Positions 1-9,755 are shown, counted from the stretch's first letter. The stretch: 64,000 nt of DNA from Thalassolituus maritimus (GCF_900156675.1 NZ_FTOH01000002.1:434001-498000); one strand, 5' to 3'. Notes: generated by a model from the sequence alone, not told the origin. Numbers and translations: made by a program.

Positions 1-601
1 GCAGTTCCTGCTGAGCAGCCGACACCGCTTTTTTAAACTGTTTGCGGGTGATCTTTCCATCAGCAAAGAAGCGTTTGGTGAAAGACACACAGCCCATGTG
101 CAGGCTTTCCAGGGCTTTCGCTTCGAAACGTTCACCGATAATAAATTCGGTACTGCCGCCGCCAATGTCGACCACCAGACGCTGACCACCATCGTCTGCC
201 TGAGTGTGTGCAACTCCGAGATAAATGAGGCGGGCTTCTTCACGGCCAGCGATGACCTCGACGGGGTAGCCCAGCACTTCCTCAGCGCGATCAATAAACT
301 CACGACGGTTACGGGCAGCGCGCAGTGCGTTGGTGGCGAATACCACGATTCTGTCCGGGTCCATACCCTGAAGGCGCTGACCAAACTGAGCGAGGCAATC
401 GACGCCGCGCTGGATGGCTTCCTCGCTGAGATAGTTCTGATTGTCCAGGCCAGCGGCCAGCTGAACTTTTTCACCGCGTTTTTCCAGAGTACGTATTTCA
501 CCCTGAAATTCTTCTGCGATCATCATGTGAAAACTGTTCGATCCGAGGTCGACCGCGGCAATACGGCTGGATTCGACCTCTGCGGAATACTGCTCTGACA
601 T
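1..601 (-). CDS. ppx: Exopolyphosphatase Ppx/GppA (N-terminal part, runs off window start)
   Basis: Reading the minus strand from the ATG at 601 gives an open frame of 200 codons that runs off the left edge, so only the N-terminal part is present. It shows both phosphate-binding signatures of the Ppx/GppA (ASKHA) family: DLGSNSFH near residues 18-25 and [11 protein letters not shown] near residues 142-152. The family removes terminal phosphates from inorganic polyphosphate, or from pppGpp, in the cytoplasm. The gene is divergent from trxA, with 141 bp between the two starts; ppx next to trxA and rho is also the arrangement I know from pseudomonads. Ppx is favoured over GppA from this context, but the missing C-terminal HD-type region prevents a firm choice. 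Confidence 0.9.
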   Translation of the reverse strand, partial: MSEQYSAEVESSRIAAVDLGSNSFHMMIAEEFQGEIRTLEKRGEKVQLAAGLDNQNYLSEEAIQRGVDCLAQFGQRLQGMDPDRIVVFATNALRAARNRREFIDRAEEVLGYPVEVIAGREEARLIYLGVAHTQADDGGQRLVVDIGGGSTEFIIGERFEAKALESLHMGCVSFTKRFFADGKITRKQFKKAVSAAQQEL

Positions 602-673
602 ATCTATCTGTTTCCAATAACCTTATGATGAATATGCCTTCCAGCGTCTCTGGCGTCCAGTCGAATAATCCAA

Positions 674-701
674 TTGATTCCGCATCAATGTGGCGTACAA
701 T
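674..701 (+). promoter_or_regulatory. Probable sigma-70 promoter of trxA
   Basis: TTGATT at 674-679 and TACAAT at 696-701 are separated by 16 bp and lie 41 bp upstream of the trxA start. A short dyad, ATTGAT-N5-ATCAAT (673-689), overlaps the -35 element and could bind a regulator. The call rests on consensus matching by eye only. Confidence 0.5.
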
Positions 702-742
702 AACCCTTTCTAACTGATTGCACTTTTCTGCAGGGGAATTTC

Positions 743-1069
743 ATGAGCGATAACATTATCACCGTAACCGACGATTCATTTGACGCTGACGTGCTGGGTT
801 CAGACGTTCCTGTACTGGTGGACTTCTGGGCGGAGTGGTGTGGCCCTTGCAAAATGATCGCGCCGGTTCTGGAAGAAATCGCCGATGACTACGCAGGTAA
901 GCTGAAAATTGCCAAGCTGAACATTGATGAAAACGAAGCCACTGCGCCTAAGTTTGGTATCCGCAGCATCCCGACTCTGATTCTGTTCAAGAACGGCAAC
1001 GCTGAAGCGACCAAGATCGGTGCAATGAGCAAGTCTGAACTGGCTGCGTTCATCGAACAGGCGATCTGA
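743..1069 (+). CDS. trxA: Thioredoxin 1
   Basis: A 108-residue protein with the canonical thioredoxin active site WCGPC (residues 32-36) in the context [15 protein letters not shown], the conserved cis-proline segment RSIPTLILF, and the usual family length. It is the cytoplasmic dithiol reductant for ribonucleotide reductase, PAPS reductase and oxidised proteins, recycled by thioredoxin reductase. The start is supported by an AGGGGA ribosome binding site about 6 bp upstream. It lies between divergent ppx and co-directional rho, as in pseudomonads. A strong hairpin follows the stop codon. Confidence 0.98.
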   Translation: MSDNIITVTDDSFDADVLGSDVPVLVDFWAEWCGPCKMIAPVLEEIADDYAGKLKIAKLNIDENEATAPKFGIRSIPTLILFKNGNAEATKIGAMSKSELAAFIEQAI

Positions 1070-1090
1070 TCTCCCTGTCAGCTGTATTCC

Positions 1091-1124
1091 GCACTGCAAA
1101 TGGGGACAAATGTCCCCGCAGTGC
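1091..1124 (+). terminator. Strong trxA-rho intergenic hairpin without a T-tract
   Basis: GCACTGC (1091-1097) pairs with GCAGTGC (1118-1124), and GGGGAC (1102-1107) pairs with GTCCCC (1112-1117), leaving an AAAT bulge and an AAAT loop. It begins 21 bp after the trxA stop. No run of T follows, so it is not a textbook intrinsic terminator. It may stabilise the trxA 3' end, act as a Rho-dependent pause or belong to the rho leader. Confidence 0.45.
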
Positions 1125-1279
1125 TGGACAACCCCCCTATATCTGTCTATATTGACTCCGCAACATTGAAAGCGGGCCAAAGCCCCGATCAAGGCTGCCC
1201 TCCATGGCGACTCTGCCAGGTTTTCTTCAGATCCAGCATCTATCTAATTCAAATAACCTAACCGTATATACCTATACCT

Positions 1280-2542
1280 ATGAATCTCTCAGACCTGAAA
1301 CTCAAATCAGTCCCCGAATTGCTGAAAATTGCCGGCGATATGGGTATTGAGCACGTCAGCCGTACCCGTAAACAGGACATCATCTTCGCCATTCTGAAAA
1401 CCCACGCTAAAAGTGGTGAAGACATCTACGGTGATGGTGTGCTGGAGATTCTGCAGGATGGCTTTGGTTTCTTACGCAGTGCGAACAGCTCATACCTGGC
1501 CGGACCCGATGACATTTATGTCTCCCCAAGCCAGATCCGCCGTTTTAACCTGCGCAAGGGCGATAAAATCGCCGGTAAAATTCGTCCTCCGAAGGACAAC
1601 GAGCGTTACTTCGCGCTGTTGAAAGTTAATGAGATTAACGACGACAAGCCAGAAAACGCGAAAAATAAAGTACTGTTTGAAAACCTGACGCCGCTGTTCC
1701 CGAATGAACGCCTGATTCTGGAAGCTGGTAACGGCTCTACTGAAGACCTGTCTTCCCGTGTACTGGATCTGGTTGCCCCAATCGGTAAAGGTCAGCGTGG
1801 CTTGATCGTTGCGCCACCGAAAGCTGGTAAAACCATGCTGCTGCAGACCATCGCGCAGTCTATTACCCGCAACAACCCGGAGTGTGAGCTGATCGTCCTG
1901 CTGATCGACGAACGTCCGGAAGAAGTAACAGAAATGAAGCGTTCTGTACGCGGTGAAGTTGTGGCGTCGACCTTTGATGAGCCGCCAGCCCGTCACGTGC
2001 AGGTTGCTGAAATGGTCATCGAAAAAGCCAAGCGTCTGGTTGAACACAAACGCGACGTGGTCATTCTGCTTGACTCTATCACCCGTCTGGCCCGCGCTTA
2101 CAACACCGTTATCCCTTCCTCAGGTAAGGTACTGACCGGTGGTGTCGATGCTAACGCCCTCGAGAAACCAAAGCGTTTCTTCGGTGCGGCACGTAACATC
2201 GAAGAAGGCGGTTCTCTAACCATCATCGCGACTGCGCTGGTTGATACTGGTTCTAAAATGGACGAAGTTATCTTCGAAGAATTTAAAGGTACCGGTAACC
2301 AGGAACTGCACCTCGACCGTAAGATCGCCGAGAAGCGTATCTACCCTGCGATCAACATCCGTCGTTCAGGCACCCGTCGTGAAGATATGCTGTTCAACGA
2401 AGCTGATCTGCAGCGTCTGTGGATTCTGCGTCGCCTGCTGGCTGAAATGGAAGATGTACAGGGCATTGAATTCCTGCTCGATAAACTGCGTCAGACCAAG
2501 ACCAACGACGAGTTCTTTGATTCGATGCGTAAGGGCAAATAA
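1280..2542 (+). CDS. rho: Transcription termination factor Rho
   Basis: A 420-residue protein, essentially the length of E. coli Rho (419). The N-terminal helical domain opens with [18 protein letters not shown]. The cold-shock-like primary RNA-binding domain (about residues 48-120) contains DGFGFLR. The ATPase domain carries Walker A APPKAGKT (about residues 178-185), the Walker B region [15 protein letters not shown] and the Q-loop/R-loop region following it. Rho is the hexameric RNA-dependent helicase that ends transcription of untranslated RNA. The 210-bp leader after trxA could host autogenous control, as known for E. coli rho, but I see no direct proof. A clear intrinsic terminator follows the gene. 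Confidence 0.98.
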   Translation: MNLSDLKLKSVPELLKIAGDMGIEHVSRTRKQDIIFAILKTHAKSGEDIYGDGVLEILQDGFGFLRSANSSYLAGPDDIYVSPSQIRRFNLRKGDKIAGKIRPPKDNERYFALLKVNEINDDKPENAKNKVLFENLTPLFPNERLILEAGNGSTEDLSSRVLDLVAPIGKGQRGLIVAPPKAGKTMLLQTIAQSITRNNPECELIVLLIDERPEEVTEMKRSVRGEVVASTFDEPPARHVQVAEMVIEKAKRLVEHKRDVVILLDSITRLARAYNTVIPSSGKVLTGGVDANALEKPKRFFGAARNIEEGGSLTIIATALVDTGSKMDEVIFEEFKGTGNQELHLDRKIAEKRIYPAINIRRSGTRREDMLFNEADLQRLWILRRLLAEMEDVQGIEFLLDKLRQTKTNDEFFDSMRKGK

Positions 2543-2558
2543 GTCCTTACTCGCTCAG

Positions 2559-2595
2559 AAACGCCCGGTCAGCTTTGCTGCCCGGGCGTTTTTAT
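2559..2595 (+). terminator. Intrinsic terminator of rho
   Basis: An ACGCCCGG ... CCGGGCGT stem (2561-2588) is followed by TTTTTATTT. It lies directly after the rho stop, and its distal edge overlaps the stop codon of the convergent YdbH-like gene. It may work in both directions, although the T-run is good only on the plus strand. Confidence 0.85.
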
Positions 2596-5306
2596 TTGTA
2601 CTTCTGTTCGACCTTTTCGATCACGTCATTGGCAATCCGAAGGCTTTCGAGAAGATCGAGCAGGTTGTAGTCCAGATTGACGTTAAGGTGGGTCTTCTGC
2701 CCATCGAAGAAATCGGGGTTTTTGCCTTCAAACTGGAGTGACAGGTTTAACTGTCCATCCGGTTGATAGCGCACACCTGACTGTAGCTCGTCGTATTGAA
2801 AGTTCTGTAACAACTCCATGGCCATACCGACGCTCTGGTCTGCCTGAGCGAGGGCGTCGGCACTTTCATCCTGATACTTGATGGTACCACCCGGGTCCCG
2901 GGCGAATAGATTGCCTCCCGGTACCATAGGACCCTCTTTGGTCAGAACAATAGGCAACATGCCATCCAGCAAACCGGTGGCTTTGATACCGGCTTCTTTC
3001 TCGATAGCGGCAATCTGACTGAGCTGCAGATGATCAAGACGAATACCGAAAGCGTTTACGTCTTTGCGGCTGTCGTAGTGAATTTCAGGCGCATAGATTC
3101 GACCACCCAATAAGTCGGTGTGGATTTCGTATACATCCACTTCGAAATAGCTGAAATCCTCCGGGAAGCGTGTCTGCGTCCGGGCAAGCAGATTGGTCAA
3201 TGGAATACCGCTGTCGAGCTTGCTGCCAGACAACTGCGCATCCAGTTGGTATTCGCCCTGTTGCGGGCGGCGCAGGGCAAGCATGGCATTCCATTCTTCG
3301 AGGGTAATGCTGTTGTCGTAAATCAGGCCGACGCCATCAGCTCTGAGCATCATATCGGGAGTCAGCTCGAATCCATTTTCGCTGCTTTGCCAGTCCAGCC
3401 AGCCTTGTCCTGACAGGTGGCCATTGAGAAGCTGAACGCTGGTCAGGTTGGCCATGTCTGCAAGGCCGAGCGCCATCCAGTCGAGGCTCGCATCGGTCAG
3501 GTGCCATTGCAGAGAACCGTTGCCGGACAGGAGGTCGTGCTCAGCCCGGGTGCGGAAATGAATTTCTCCGTTCGCAGCGGTGAGATCAAGTGACGCATCT
3601 ACTCGTTCACGGATGTCGTCCATCGTGATGGTAACCGGGCCGCTGAGGCTGATGTCCGGTATTGGCCACAGGCCCCAGTCAGAATCATTGAGACGCGCAG
3701 AGAGCGTGCAGTTACCCAGCAGACCGTTTGCAAGGTCCTGAAGGTCGATATCGCCCGGGTCGCAGCCAAGATGTGACGGCGCAAAACGCAGGCGGGCATC
3801 CTGTTCTTTCGATGTCGCTGTGAAAGGCGCTATTTTCAGGCGCAGGTCTCTCGCCTGTACATGCCGGTTGTCATCAAGACTGCCTTTGACCATCAGGTTC
3901 TGCAATACAGAAACAGTCAGTGGTGATACAGCCCAGCCCTGCCAGGGAGCAATCTCGGTATTGAGAACCAGCCCATCGTCCGAAGCAATCGACCATTGTC
4001 CTGTGTCGCTGATTTCTGCATTGAAACGCCCGTTACCTGTCATTTTCCATTCTGGTAACTCCTGCTGTGCCGGCTGTTGATAACTGACCGAGACTGGCAG
4101 TGTGATGAAGGAAGCCCCCGCTGCGGTCCAGACACCTTCAGGTTCCAGCGTGATCCGTGTCGTTGATAGTCCGGATAGCTGTGCCGAGAGTGAGCCTCGC
4201 AGTCTGCAGCTATCGGCGCCGGGAGTACATGTGGCGGTCAGCGCCTGCCCCGGCGTGGTGGCTTTCCAGTTGCTCATCTGACCGTCAGTGCTCGTTCTGA
4301 TTGAGGCTGCAATTGGCTGGGCTGCCAGCAAGGCATTCCAGTCGTCATCTGTTGCCGAGCGTCTGACGGAAAAAGCTACCCCGGCGGGCTGTACCGACAT
4401 GTTTTCGCTGATCACTGACTTGCGCGTGGTCAGTGTGGCGGTCAGGTCGGCGATCAGGTCTTCTGGCCAGCGGGCCTGAGCGGGGCTGTTCAGCTTTCCT
4501 TCGATTAATACCTGCTGACCTTTGAGCGGAAGATCGGCCATCTGTGGCAGGCTGTTCTGAATTTTGCTGAGGTCTGCCTCCAGCCTGATGCGGGCGTCAC
4601 TGGTATCCTCTGTCTGGGTCAGGCCGGTCCAGAGTTGCGCCAGTAGGCTCTCCTGTTGAGACAACATCGCAAGTAACTCCGCGTTGCCTTCTTCGTTACG
4701 CTGCAACTGCAGGTTGATGGCAACAGCTTCCTGAATGTGCGGCAGCCTCAGGTCTCCGGAGATCCCCCAGTGTTCCGGTTGTAACGAGCCAGTCAGACGG
4801 GCGGAAATATCCGGTGTGTCTATTTCCAGCGACTCTACCCTGATGTCATCAACCGGGAGGTCCATTAGCTCGGTGACCAAGGGCAGATCAACATCGATAC
4901 CGGGGGGCAGTGCTGATGAGGACTGCGAAGGGGCGTCATCGCCGGCAGTAACATGAATTCTGAGGGTTTCTGCGATCAGGCTGTCTGCTTTCCCTTGCAG
5001 TAAGCCAGTACCGTGGTAATTCAGTTCGGCGTTACGAATCTGAATAAGGACGCCGGGCGCCGGTTGAATTTCCAGCTCATCGACCGCGAATTGCTGGCGC
5101 GTCAGGCTGCGTATCTGAAGGTGGCTGCCTGGAGCCACCAGTCGATCCAGAAGAGGGGGAAGCCAGTTGTTCAGCAGTGGAACGATCGAGAGATAGAGCG
5201 CCACTATCGCGGTGCTCGTTAGCAGCAGGGCAATCACTATGCCCTGAAACCAGCCTCGGCGGATCAGAGCCGGCGCTTGTTGATCTGATTCCCTGCGCTC
5301 ACTCAT
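2592..5306 (-). CDS. ydbH: YdbH-like AsmA-type envelope protein
   Basis: A 904-residue protein with one N-terminal membrane anchor (about residues 19-46, GIVIALLLTSTAIVALYLSI) and a very long beta-rich remainder. This is the architecture of AsmA-like bridge proteins. The C-terminal third, with KATGLLDGMLPIVLTKEG and PGGTIKYQ, resembles the YdbH C-terminal region (Pfam 'dicarboxylate transport' DUF). In E. coli YdbH forms a redundant lipid-transport bridge with TamB and YhdP and works with YnbE and YdbL. Neither partner is visible here, so the gene is solitary or the partners lie elsewhere. It starts 9 bp after rpiA, so the two are probably co-transcribed. It converges on rho at a shared terminator region. 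Confidence 0.75.
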   Translation of the reverse strand: MSERRESDQQAPALIRRGWFQGIVIALLLTSTAIVALYLSIVPLLNNWLPPLLDRLVAPGSHLQIRSLTRQQFAVDELEIQPAPGVLIQIRNAELNYHGTGLLQGKADSLIAETLRIHVTAGDDAPSQSSSALPPGIDVDLPLVTELMDLPVDDIRVESLEIDTPDISARLTGSLQPEHWGISGDLRLPHIQEAVAINLQLQRNEEGNAELLAMLSQQESLLAQLWTGLTQTEDTSDARIRLEADLSKIQNSLPQMADLPLKGQQVLIEGKLNSPAQARWPEDLIADLTATLTTRKSVISENMSVQPAGVAFSVRRSATDDDWNALLAAQPIAASIRTSTDGQMSNWKATTPGQALTATCTPGADSCRLRGSLSAQLSGLSTTRITLEPEGVWTAAGASFITLPVSVSYQQPAQQELPEWKMTGNGRFNAEISDTGQWSIASDDGLVLNTEIAPWQGWAVSPLTVSVLQNLMVKGSLDDNRHVQARDLRLKIAPFTATSKEQDARLRFAPSHLGCDPGDIDLQDLANGLLGNCTLSARLNDSDWGLWPIPDISLSGPVTITMDDIRERVDASLDLTAANGEIHFRTRAEHDLLSGNGSLQWHLTDASLDWMALGLADMANLTSVQLLNGHLSGQGWLDWQSSENGFELTPDMMLRADGVGLIYDNSITLEEWNAMLALRRPQQGEYQLDAQLSGSKLDSGIPLTNLLARTQTRFPEDFSYFEVDVYEIHTDLLGGRIYAPEIHYDSRKDVNAFGIRLDHLQLSQIAAIEKEAGIKATGLLDGMLPIVLTKEGPMVPGGNLFARDPGGTIKYQDESADALAQADQSVGMAMELLQNFQYDELQSGVRYQPDGQLNLSLQFEGKNPDFFDGQKTHLNVNLDYNLLDLLESLRIANDVIEKVEQKYK

Positions 5307-5315
5307 AGCGGCGTA

Positions 5316-5987
5316 TCAGGCTTTCAGGGTTTTAACGCCGTCCTGAGTACCGAGGAGCAGAACGTCCGCGCCACGCTGCGCAAACAGGCCGTTGGTAATG
5401 ACGCCGGTGATCTGATTGATGTCGGACTCAAGTTGCATCGGTGATTGAATCTTCAGATTATGAACATCAAGGATCTGGCCGCCGTTATCCGTGACCACTC
5501 CCTCACGCCAGACCGGGTCACCACCCAGTTTCACCAACTCACGTGCAACGTGTGAACGGGCCATCGGTATGACTTCTACAGGCAATGGAAACGTGCCCAT
5601 CATGCCTACCATTTTGCTCTCGTCCGCAACACAGATAAATTTCTTTGCGACTGCCGCAACGATCTTTTCGCGGGTCAGAGCAGCACCGCCGCCCTTGATC
5701 ATCTCAAGGTGCTCGTTAATTTCGTCAGCACCATCAATATAGAAATCCATGCCATCGACGCTGTTCAGGTCGTACACCGGGATACCATGACTTTTCAGGC
5801 GCTCAGCCGATGCTTCGGAGCTTGCAACTGCACCGTCGAACAGGTGTTTTACGGCGGCGAGTGCGTCGATAAAACAGTTGGCTGTCGAGCCAGTACCAAC
5901 GCCTACAATGCTGTCTTCGTCGAGGTGGGGCTTAATGTGATCAACCGCGGCCTGACCAACCGCCTGCTTGAGTTCGTCCTGATTCAT
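5316..5987 (-). CDS. rpiA: Ribose-5-phosphate isomerase A
   Basis: A 223-residue protein of normal RpiA length. It contains [16 protein letters not shown] (substrate phosphate loop), the catalytic region DGADEIN and [12 protein letters not shown]. It interconverts ribose 5-phosphate and ribulose 5-phosphate in the non-oxidative pentose phosphate pathway. It is divergent from ilvA, with 91 bp between starts, and is followed after 9 bp by the YdbH-like gene. The rpiA/ilvA divergent pair is common in gammaproteobacteria and supports both calls. Confidence 0.97.
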   Translation of the reverse strand: MNQDELKQAVGQAAVDHIKPHLDEDSIVGVGTGSTANCFIDALAAVKHLFDGAVASSEASAERLKSHGIPVYDLNSVDGMDFYIDGADEINEHLEMIKGGGAALTREKIVAAVAKKFICVADESKMVGMMGTFPLPVEVIPMARSHVARELVKLGGDPVWREGVVTDNGGQILDVHNLKIQSPMQLESDINQITGVITNGLFAQRGADVLLLGTQDGVKTLKA

Positions 5988-6078
5988 AATGTCTGTATCC
6001 GGGTGAAATGCTTTCGCGAATTATAAGGCTTCATGCGCTACAATGCGCGTTCGCTCTCGATTTTTTTGGAATAGCGGC

Positions 6079-7596
6079 ATGCTAAACGAATACCTGAAAA
6101 AAATACTCTCTTCCCGTGTCTACGACGTTGCTGAAGAGACGCCTGTCCATACTGCAACGTTTCTCAGTGAGCGACTGGAAAACCAGATATGGATTAAACG
6201 TGAAGACAAGCAGCCTGTGTATTCGTTCAAAATTCGTGGTGCTTACAACAAGGTTGTGCAGCTGACTGACGAAGAGAAAGCGCGTGGTGTGATCGCTGCA
6301 TCGGCGGGCAATCACGCTCAGGGTCTGGCGCTGGCTGCGAAAAAGCTTGGCATCAAAGCCGTGATTGTTATGCCGCGGACAACACCTGAAATTAAAGTGA
6401 AGTCTGTAAAAGCACGTGGCGCTCGCGTGATTCTGCATGGCGATGCGTTTGATGAAGCTTTTCAGTACTCCCAGAAGCTGGTCGAAGAAAAAGGCTATAC
6501 CTACATCCATCCGTACGATGATCCGGAGACCATCGCCGGACAGGGAACGGTCGGTATGGAAATCCTGCGGCAGATGCCGGTTCGTCCGGATGCGATCTTT
6601 ATTCCTGTCGGTGGTGGCGGGCTGATTGCAGGTGTTGCCGCTTACATCAAAGCGCTGGCTCCTGAAATCCGCATCGTAGGGGTTGAGAGCAGTGAATCGG
6701 CTTGTCTGGCCGCTGCACTTGCTGCTGGCAGTCGCGTGGTTCTTCCTGAAGTAGGTATCTTCGCCGACGGTGTCGCGGTCGCACAGATTGGAGAAAATAC
6801 CTGGGAAGTCTGCAAAGACTATGTTGACGAGGTGATCACCTGCACACCGGATGAAATCTGCGCAGCGATCAAAGATACCTTTGATGATACCCGCGCCGTC
6901 AGCGAACCTGCCGGAGCCCTGGCGATTGCCGGTCTGAAAAAGTACATCGAGCGTGAGCAGTGTAAGAATAAAAATCTGGTTGCCATCCTCAGCGGTGCCA
7001 ACGTGAATTTCGATCGTATGCGCTACATCTCGGAAGTTGCTGAGATCGGTGAAGGTCGTGAAGTTATTCTTGCGGTCACCATTCCCGAAGAGCCGGGAAG
7101 CTTTCAGCGTTTCTGTAGCCTTCTGGGGAAATCACCAATCACCGAGTTTAACTATCGTTACAGTCGCGATGATGAGGCGCAGATTTACGTCGGCGTAAAA
7201 GTCTCTGACGAGCCGGGTTCGCGTAAAGCACTGGTCTCGGACCTTGAGGCCGAGGGCTATACGCTGATGGATATTACCGATGATGAAGTGGCGAAATACC
7301 ATATCCGTCATATGGTCGGTGGTCACGCACCTGCGTCTGTTACCGATGAGCGGGTCTATCGCTTTGAGTTCCCGGAGCGCCCGGGGGCCTTGCTGAACTT
7401 CCTTAAAAAACTCGGTAAGCGTTTTAACATTTCACTGTTTCACTATCGAAATCATGGTGCTGCTTACGGCCGTGTATTGGTTGGCCTGCAGATTTCTGAT
7501 GATAAACGTGAACAGCTTCAGGGATATCTTGAAGAACTCGGCTATCGTTACTGGGATGAGACAGACAATACGGCTTATCAGCGCTTTTTGCGTTAA
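6079..7596 (+). CDS. ilvA: Biosynthetic threonine deaminase (threonine ammonia-lyase)
   Basis: 505 residues from the ATG at 6079, close to the 514 of E. coli IlvA. An upstream in-frame ATG at 6043 lies inside a probable promoter -10 (TACAAT, 6039-6044) and is disfavoured. The catalytic domain has the PLP lysine in YSFKIRGAYNK (K51) and the phosphate-binding GGGGLIAG. Two ACT-like regulatory segments follow near the C-terminus (EVILAVTIPEEPGSFQ and VYRFEFPERPGALLNF), marking the allosteric biosynthetic type that is inhibited by isoleucine. It converts threonine to 2-oxobutyrate, the first step to isoleucine. A catabolic TdcB would lack the C-terminal regulatory half. Confidence 0.96.
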   Translation: MLNEYLKKILSSRVYDVAEETPVHTATFLSERLENQIWIKREDKQPVYSFKIRGAYNKVVQLTDEEKARGVIAASAGNHAQGLALAAKKLGIKAVIVMPRTTPEIKVKSVKARGARVILHGDAFDEAFQYSQKLVEEKGYTYIHPYDDPETIAGQGTVGMEILRQMPVRPDAIFIPVGGGGLIAGVAAYIKALAPEIRIVGVESSESACLAAALAAGSRVVLPEVGIFADGVAVAQIGENTWEVCKDYVDEVITCTPDEICAAIKDTFDDTRAVSEPAGALAIAGLKKYIEREQCKNKNLVAILSGANVNFDRMRYISEVAEIGEGREVILAVTIPEEPGSFQRFCSLLGKSPITEFNYRYSRDDEAQIYVGVKVSDEPGSRKALVSDLEAEGYTLMDITDDEVAKYHIRHMVGGHAPASVTDERVYRFEFPERPGALLNFLKKLGKRFNISLFHYRNHGAAYGRVLVGLQISDDKREQLQGYLEELGYRYWDETDNTAYQRFLR

Positions 7597-7682
7597 TACG
7601 CCAGTGTCGTGATACAAGTTCACCTTGTGGGGCTGGCAGAGGAGTTTAGACTGCTTCGCTGCTGCCTCAAGCCGGATTTTTT

Positions 7683-8408
7683 ATGTTAGCTGCTTTTCGA
7701 ATCGTCTTTTTAGCCCTTTATTTCCCTATTGTGTGCCTGCTTGGGCTTCTGATTTGTATTATTCGACCATTTAACCGGAATAACAGCCGTATTATCGCCA
7801 TTATATTCTCGTGGGCACGATTCGTAATGAATGTTCGTGTGGATGTTCGCAACCGGCCTTCGGACAGTATTCAAGGGATTTACGTTGCGAATCACCAGAG
7901 CACCCTTGATATGTACATGTACGGCGAGAGCCTGCCGGATGACATGGCGATCCTTGGCAAGCACAGCCTGATGTACATTCCTTTGTTCGGTGTTCTTTTC
8001 TGGCTGGCGGGAAATATTTTTATCAATCGCGGTGACCGTTCCAAAGCAAGGGGCGCGATGGAAGAGGCGGCCACGATTGTTCGCGAGAAGGGCTGCAGTG
8101 TGTATATGTTCCCTGAGGGTACGCGTAGTAATGGTCGCGGCCTGTTACCTTTTAAAAGCGGAGCCTTTATTCTGGCAATTGAGGCCGGTTTGCCGATTGT
8201 TCCCGTCTGTGCAAGTAGCACTCATAAAAATATCGACCTGAAGCGCTGGCGTGCTGGTGAGTGCCGTCTGGAGCAGCTACCGGCGATCAGCACCGAAGGC
8301 CTGACGCGCGATGATGCTAAGCGCCTTGCCGATGAGGTCCAGGCTCTGATGGCTGCACAGATCGACCAGATGGACGCCGATATTGCGCAGGGTCATCAGA
8401 CTCTTTAG
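7683..8408 (+). CDS. plsC: 1-acyl-sn-glycerol-3-phosphate acyltransferase
   Basis: A 241-residue membrane acyltransferase. A long N-terminal hydrophobic segment (residues 1-30) is followed by the HX4D motif NHQSTLD (H71-D76), which holds the catalytic His and Asp. The substrate-binding motif FPEGTRS lies at residues 143-149. The family acylates lysophosphatidic acid to phosphatidic acid on the inner membrane in phospholipid synthesis. It follows ilvA after 86 bp and converges with the Smr gene, overlapping its stop by 4 bases. Confidence 0.92.
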   Translation: MLAAFRIVFLALYFPIVCLLGLLICIIRPFNRNNSRIIAIIFSWARFVMNVRVDVRNRPSDSIQGIYVANHQSTLDMYMYGESLPDDMAILGKHSLMYIPLFGVLFWLAGNIFINRGDRSKARGAMEEAATIVREKGCSVYMFPEGTRSNGRGLLPFKSGAFILAIEAGLPIVPVCASSTHKNIDLKRWRAGECRLEQLPAISTEGLTRDDAKRLADEVQALMAAQIDQMDADIAQGHQTL

Positions 8409-8989
8409 TAGACCCTGCCTTTACTGAATTGCTCGCGTGCCTGCTGCTTCTTGCGCTCACTCTTTTTCAGCAATACATAGAAGGCACCTGCACCGCCATT
8501 CTGCGGCTGAGCAGTATGGAAGGCCTGAACGTTTTCCAGCTCTTCAAGCCAGAAAACCAGATAACTCTTCAAGACCGCGGGATCACCTTCATTGCGATCG
8601 CCCTTACCGGGCATGATCAGGACGCTTCTGAGGTCGGCGCCTATGCAGTCGTTGACGAAGCGGTAGACCTCTCGCCTGGCCTCTTCGATCGTACGACGAT
8701 GGAGGTCGAGGCGGGCTTCAATTTCGTACTTTCCCAGACGTAGCTTACGGAATACGCCGTCCTGAATACCCGGACGCTTAAAGCCGAGCACATCGTGCGG
8801 ACCGACTCTGGGAACCTCGCTGGCACGCAGATGGTTTTTGTCGCTGGAAGTCTCCTGAGATACAGCCGCAGAGCGGCGCGCAGCGACATTATTGTCTTTC
8901 GGGTCACGACGAAGTGGGACGCGCTCCTGCGTTTGCAGCTTCTTGACTCCCTGCATTTCCTGCAGAAAGAGCTCATCTTCTTCAGTCAT
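8405..8989 (-). CDS. Smr-domain protein, SmrA (YdaL) type
   Basis: A 194-residue protein. The start at 8989 is chosen because GGAGGA lies 7 bp upstream; an earlier in-frame ATG at 9037 has no such site. The N-terminal half is charged and probably disordered. Then comes the conserved FKRPGIQDGVFRKLR region and a C-terminal Smr domain with ARLDLHRRT, carrying the conserved D-L-H. The second Smr motif, usually HGKG in SmrA and GHG in SmrB, reads MPGKG here, so its histidine is replaced by proline. Smr domains are nucleic-acid nicking domains related to the MutS2 C-terminus; SmrB cleaves mRNA at collided ribosomes. With the changed motif, activity cannot be assumed. Confidence 0.85.
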   Translation of the reverse strand: MTEEDELFLQEMQGVKKLQTQERVPLRRDPKDNNVAARRSAAVSQETSSDKNHLRASEVPRVGPHDVLGFKRPGIQDGVFRKLRLGKYEIEARLDLHRRTIEEARREVYRFVNDCIGADLRSVLIMPGKGDRNEGDPAVLKSYLVFWLEELENVQAFHTAQPQNGGAGAFYVLLKKSERKKQQAREQFSKGRVY

Positions 8990-9097
8990 TATTACATCCT
9001 CCGGGGCAGCGACAAATCTTTGCAATGTCGGACACAAATTTTGGGCTGTGACGCCTAGTATAACCTGATAACAAGCACCGCATCACAGGATCGATTT

Positions 9098-9736
9098 ATG
9101 AAAATGCCTTCTCCCCTTGCCCGCTTTCAACGCTCGCTGAGCCTTATTGCCTGCGGTGTACTTATGACGACCGCCCAAGCCTGGGGGGTTGACGACCGTC
9201 AGAAGAAGGTCGACTGGGAAAGCTCACTGAACCTGTCTGATGAGCAGCAGGAGCAGATCGATGCGATTGAAGATAAGTATCGCGATCGTTTTCGTGAGAT
9301 GAAGCCAAGTGAGGCCGCAGACAAAGAGCGTCGTGAGCAGCGTCAGGACCTCTACGTACAGATGCGTGAAGAAATACGTTCAGTGCTGACCGACGAACAG
9401 CAGGCCATCGCGGAAGAGCAGGTTCGTAAGCGTGAAAAAGAAGGGCGTGAAGAGCACCTTGAACGCCTTTCCCGGAAACTTGATCTGACGAGTGAGCAGA
9501 AATCAGAGCTCGAAGAAAAGTTATCCTCGTGCTCTGAAGAAGAATGGCCAGTCAGTATGAAAATGCGCGAGAAAGACCGCCGTGATTTTGAAAAAACAGT
9601 GAAGTCGGTTCTCACCGACGAGCAGAAGAAAAAATGGCGCAAGATGCAGCGTGAAGAGCGTGATAAGTGGCGCCACCACGACATGGACCGCCTGAAGGAA
9701 AAACGCGGTGAGAAAGGTCAGGACGAGAGTGAATAA
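9098..9736 (+). CDS. Periplasmic Spy/CpxP-like LTxxQ-repeat protein
   Basis: A 212-residue protein with a signal peptide (about residues 1-29, ending TTAQAWG). The remainder is highly charged, alpha-helical and coiled-coil-like. It has four LT/LSxxQ-type motifs: LSDEQQ, LTDEQQ, LTSEQK and LTDEQK. This motif marks the Spy/CpxP/ZraP superfamily of periplasmic chaperone-like stress proteins. It is longer than Spy or CpxP (about 160) and ends in a Lys/Glu/Asp-rich tail, so it is not an orthologue of either that I can name. It is a single-gene unit bounded by the divergent Smr gene and a strong terminator. A role in envelope stress or metal response is inferred from the family. Confidence 0.7.
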   Translation: MKMPSPLARFQRSLSLIACGVLMTTAQAWGVDDRQKKVDWESSLNLSDEQQEQIDAIEDKYRDRFREMKPSEAADKERREQRQDLYVQMREEIRSVLTDEQQAIAEEQVRKREKEGREEHLERLSRKLDLTSEQKSELEEKLSSCSEEEWPVSMKMREKDRRDFEKTVKSVLTDEQKKKWRKMQREERDKWRHHDMDRLKEKRGEKGQDESE

Positions 9737-9755
9737 CTCAAGAGTGAATAATATA

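Noticed and set aside
1490-2047. 185-codon open frame antisense to rho
   Set aside because: It is a shadow of the rho reading frame with no ribosome site and no recognisable protein features.
6043-6078. Twelve-codon N-terminal extension of IlvA
   Set aside because: It overlaps a likely promoter -10 element, and family members start at the downstream methionine.
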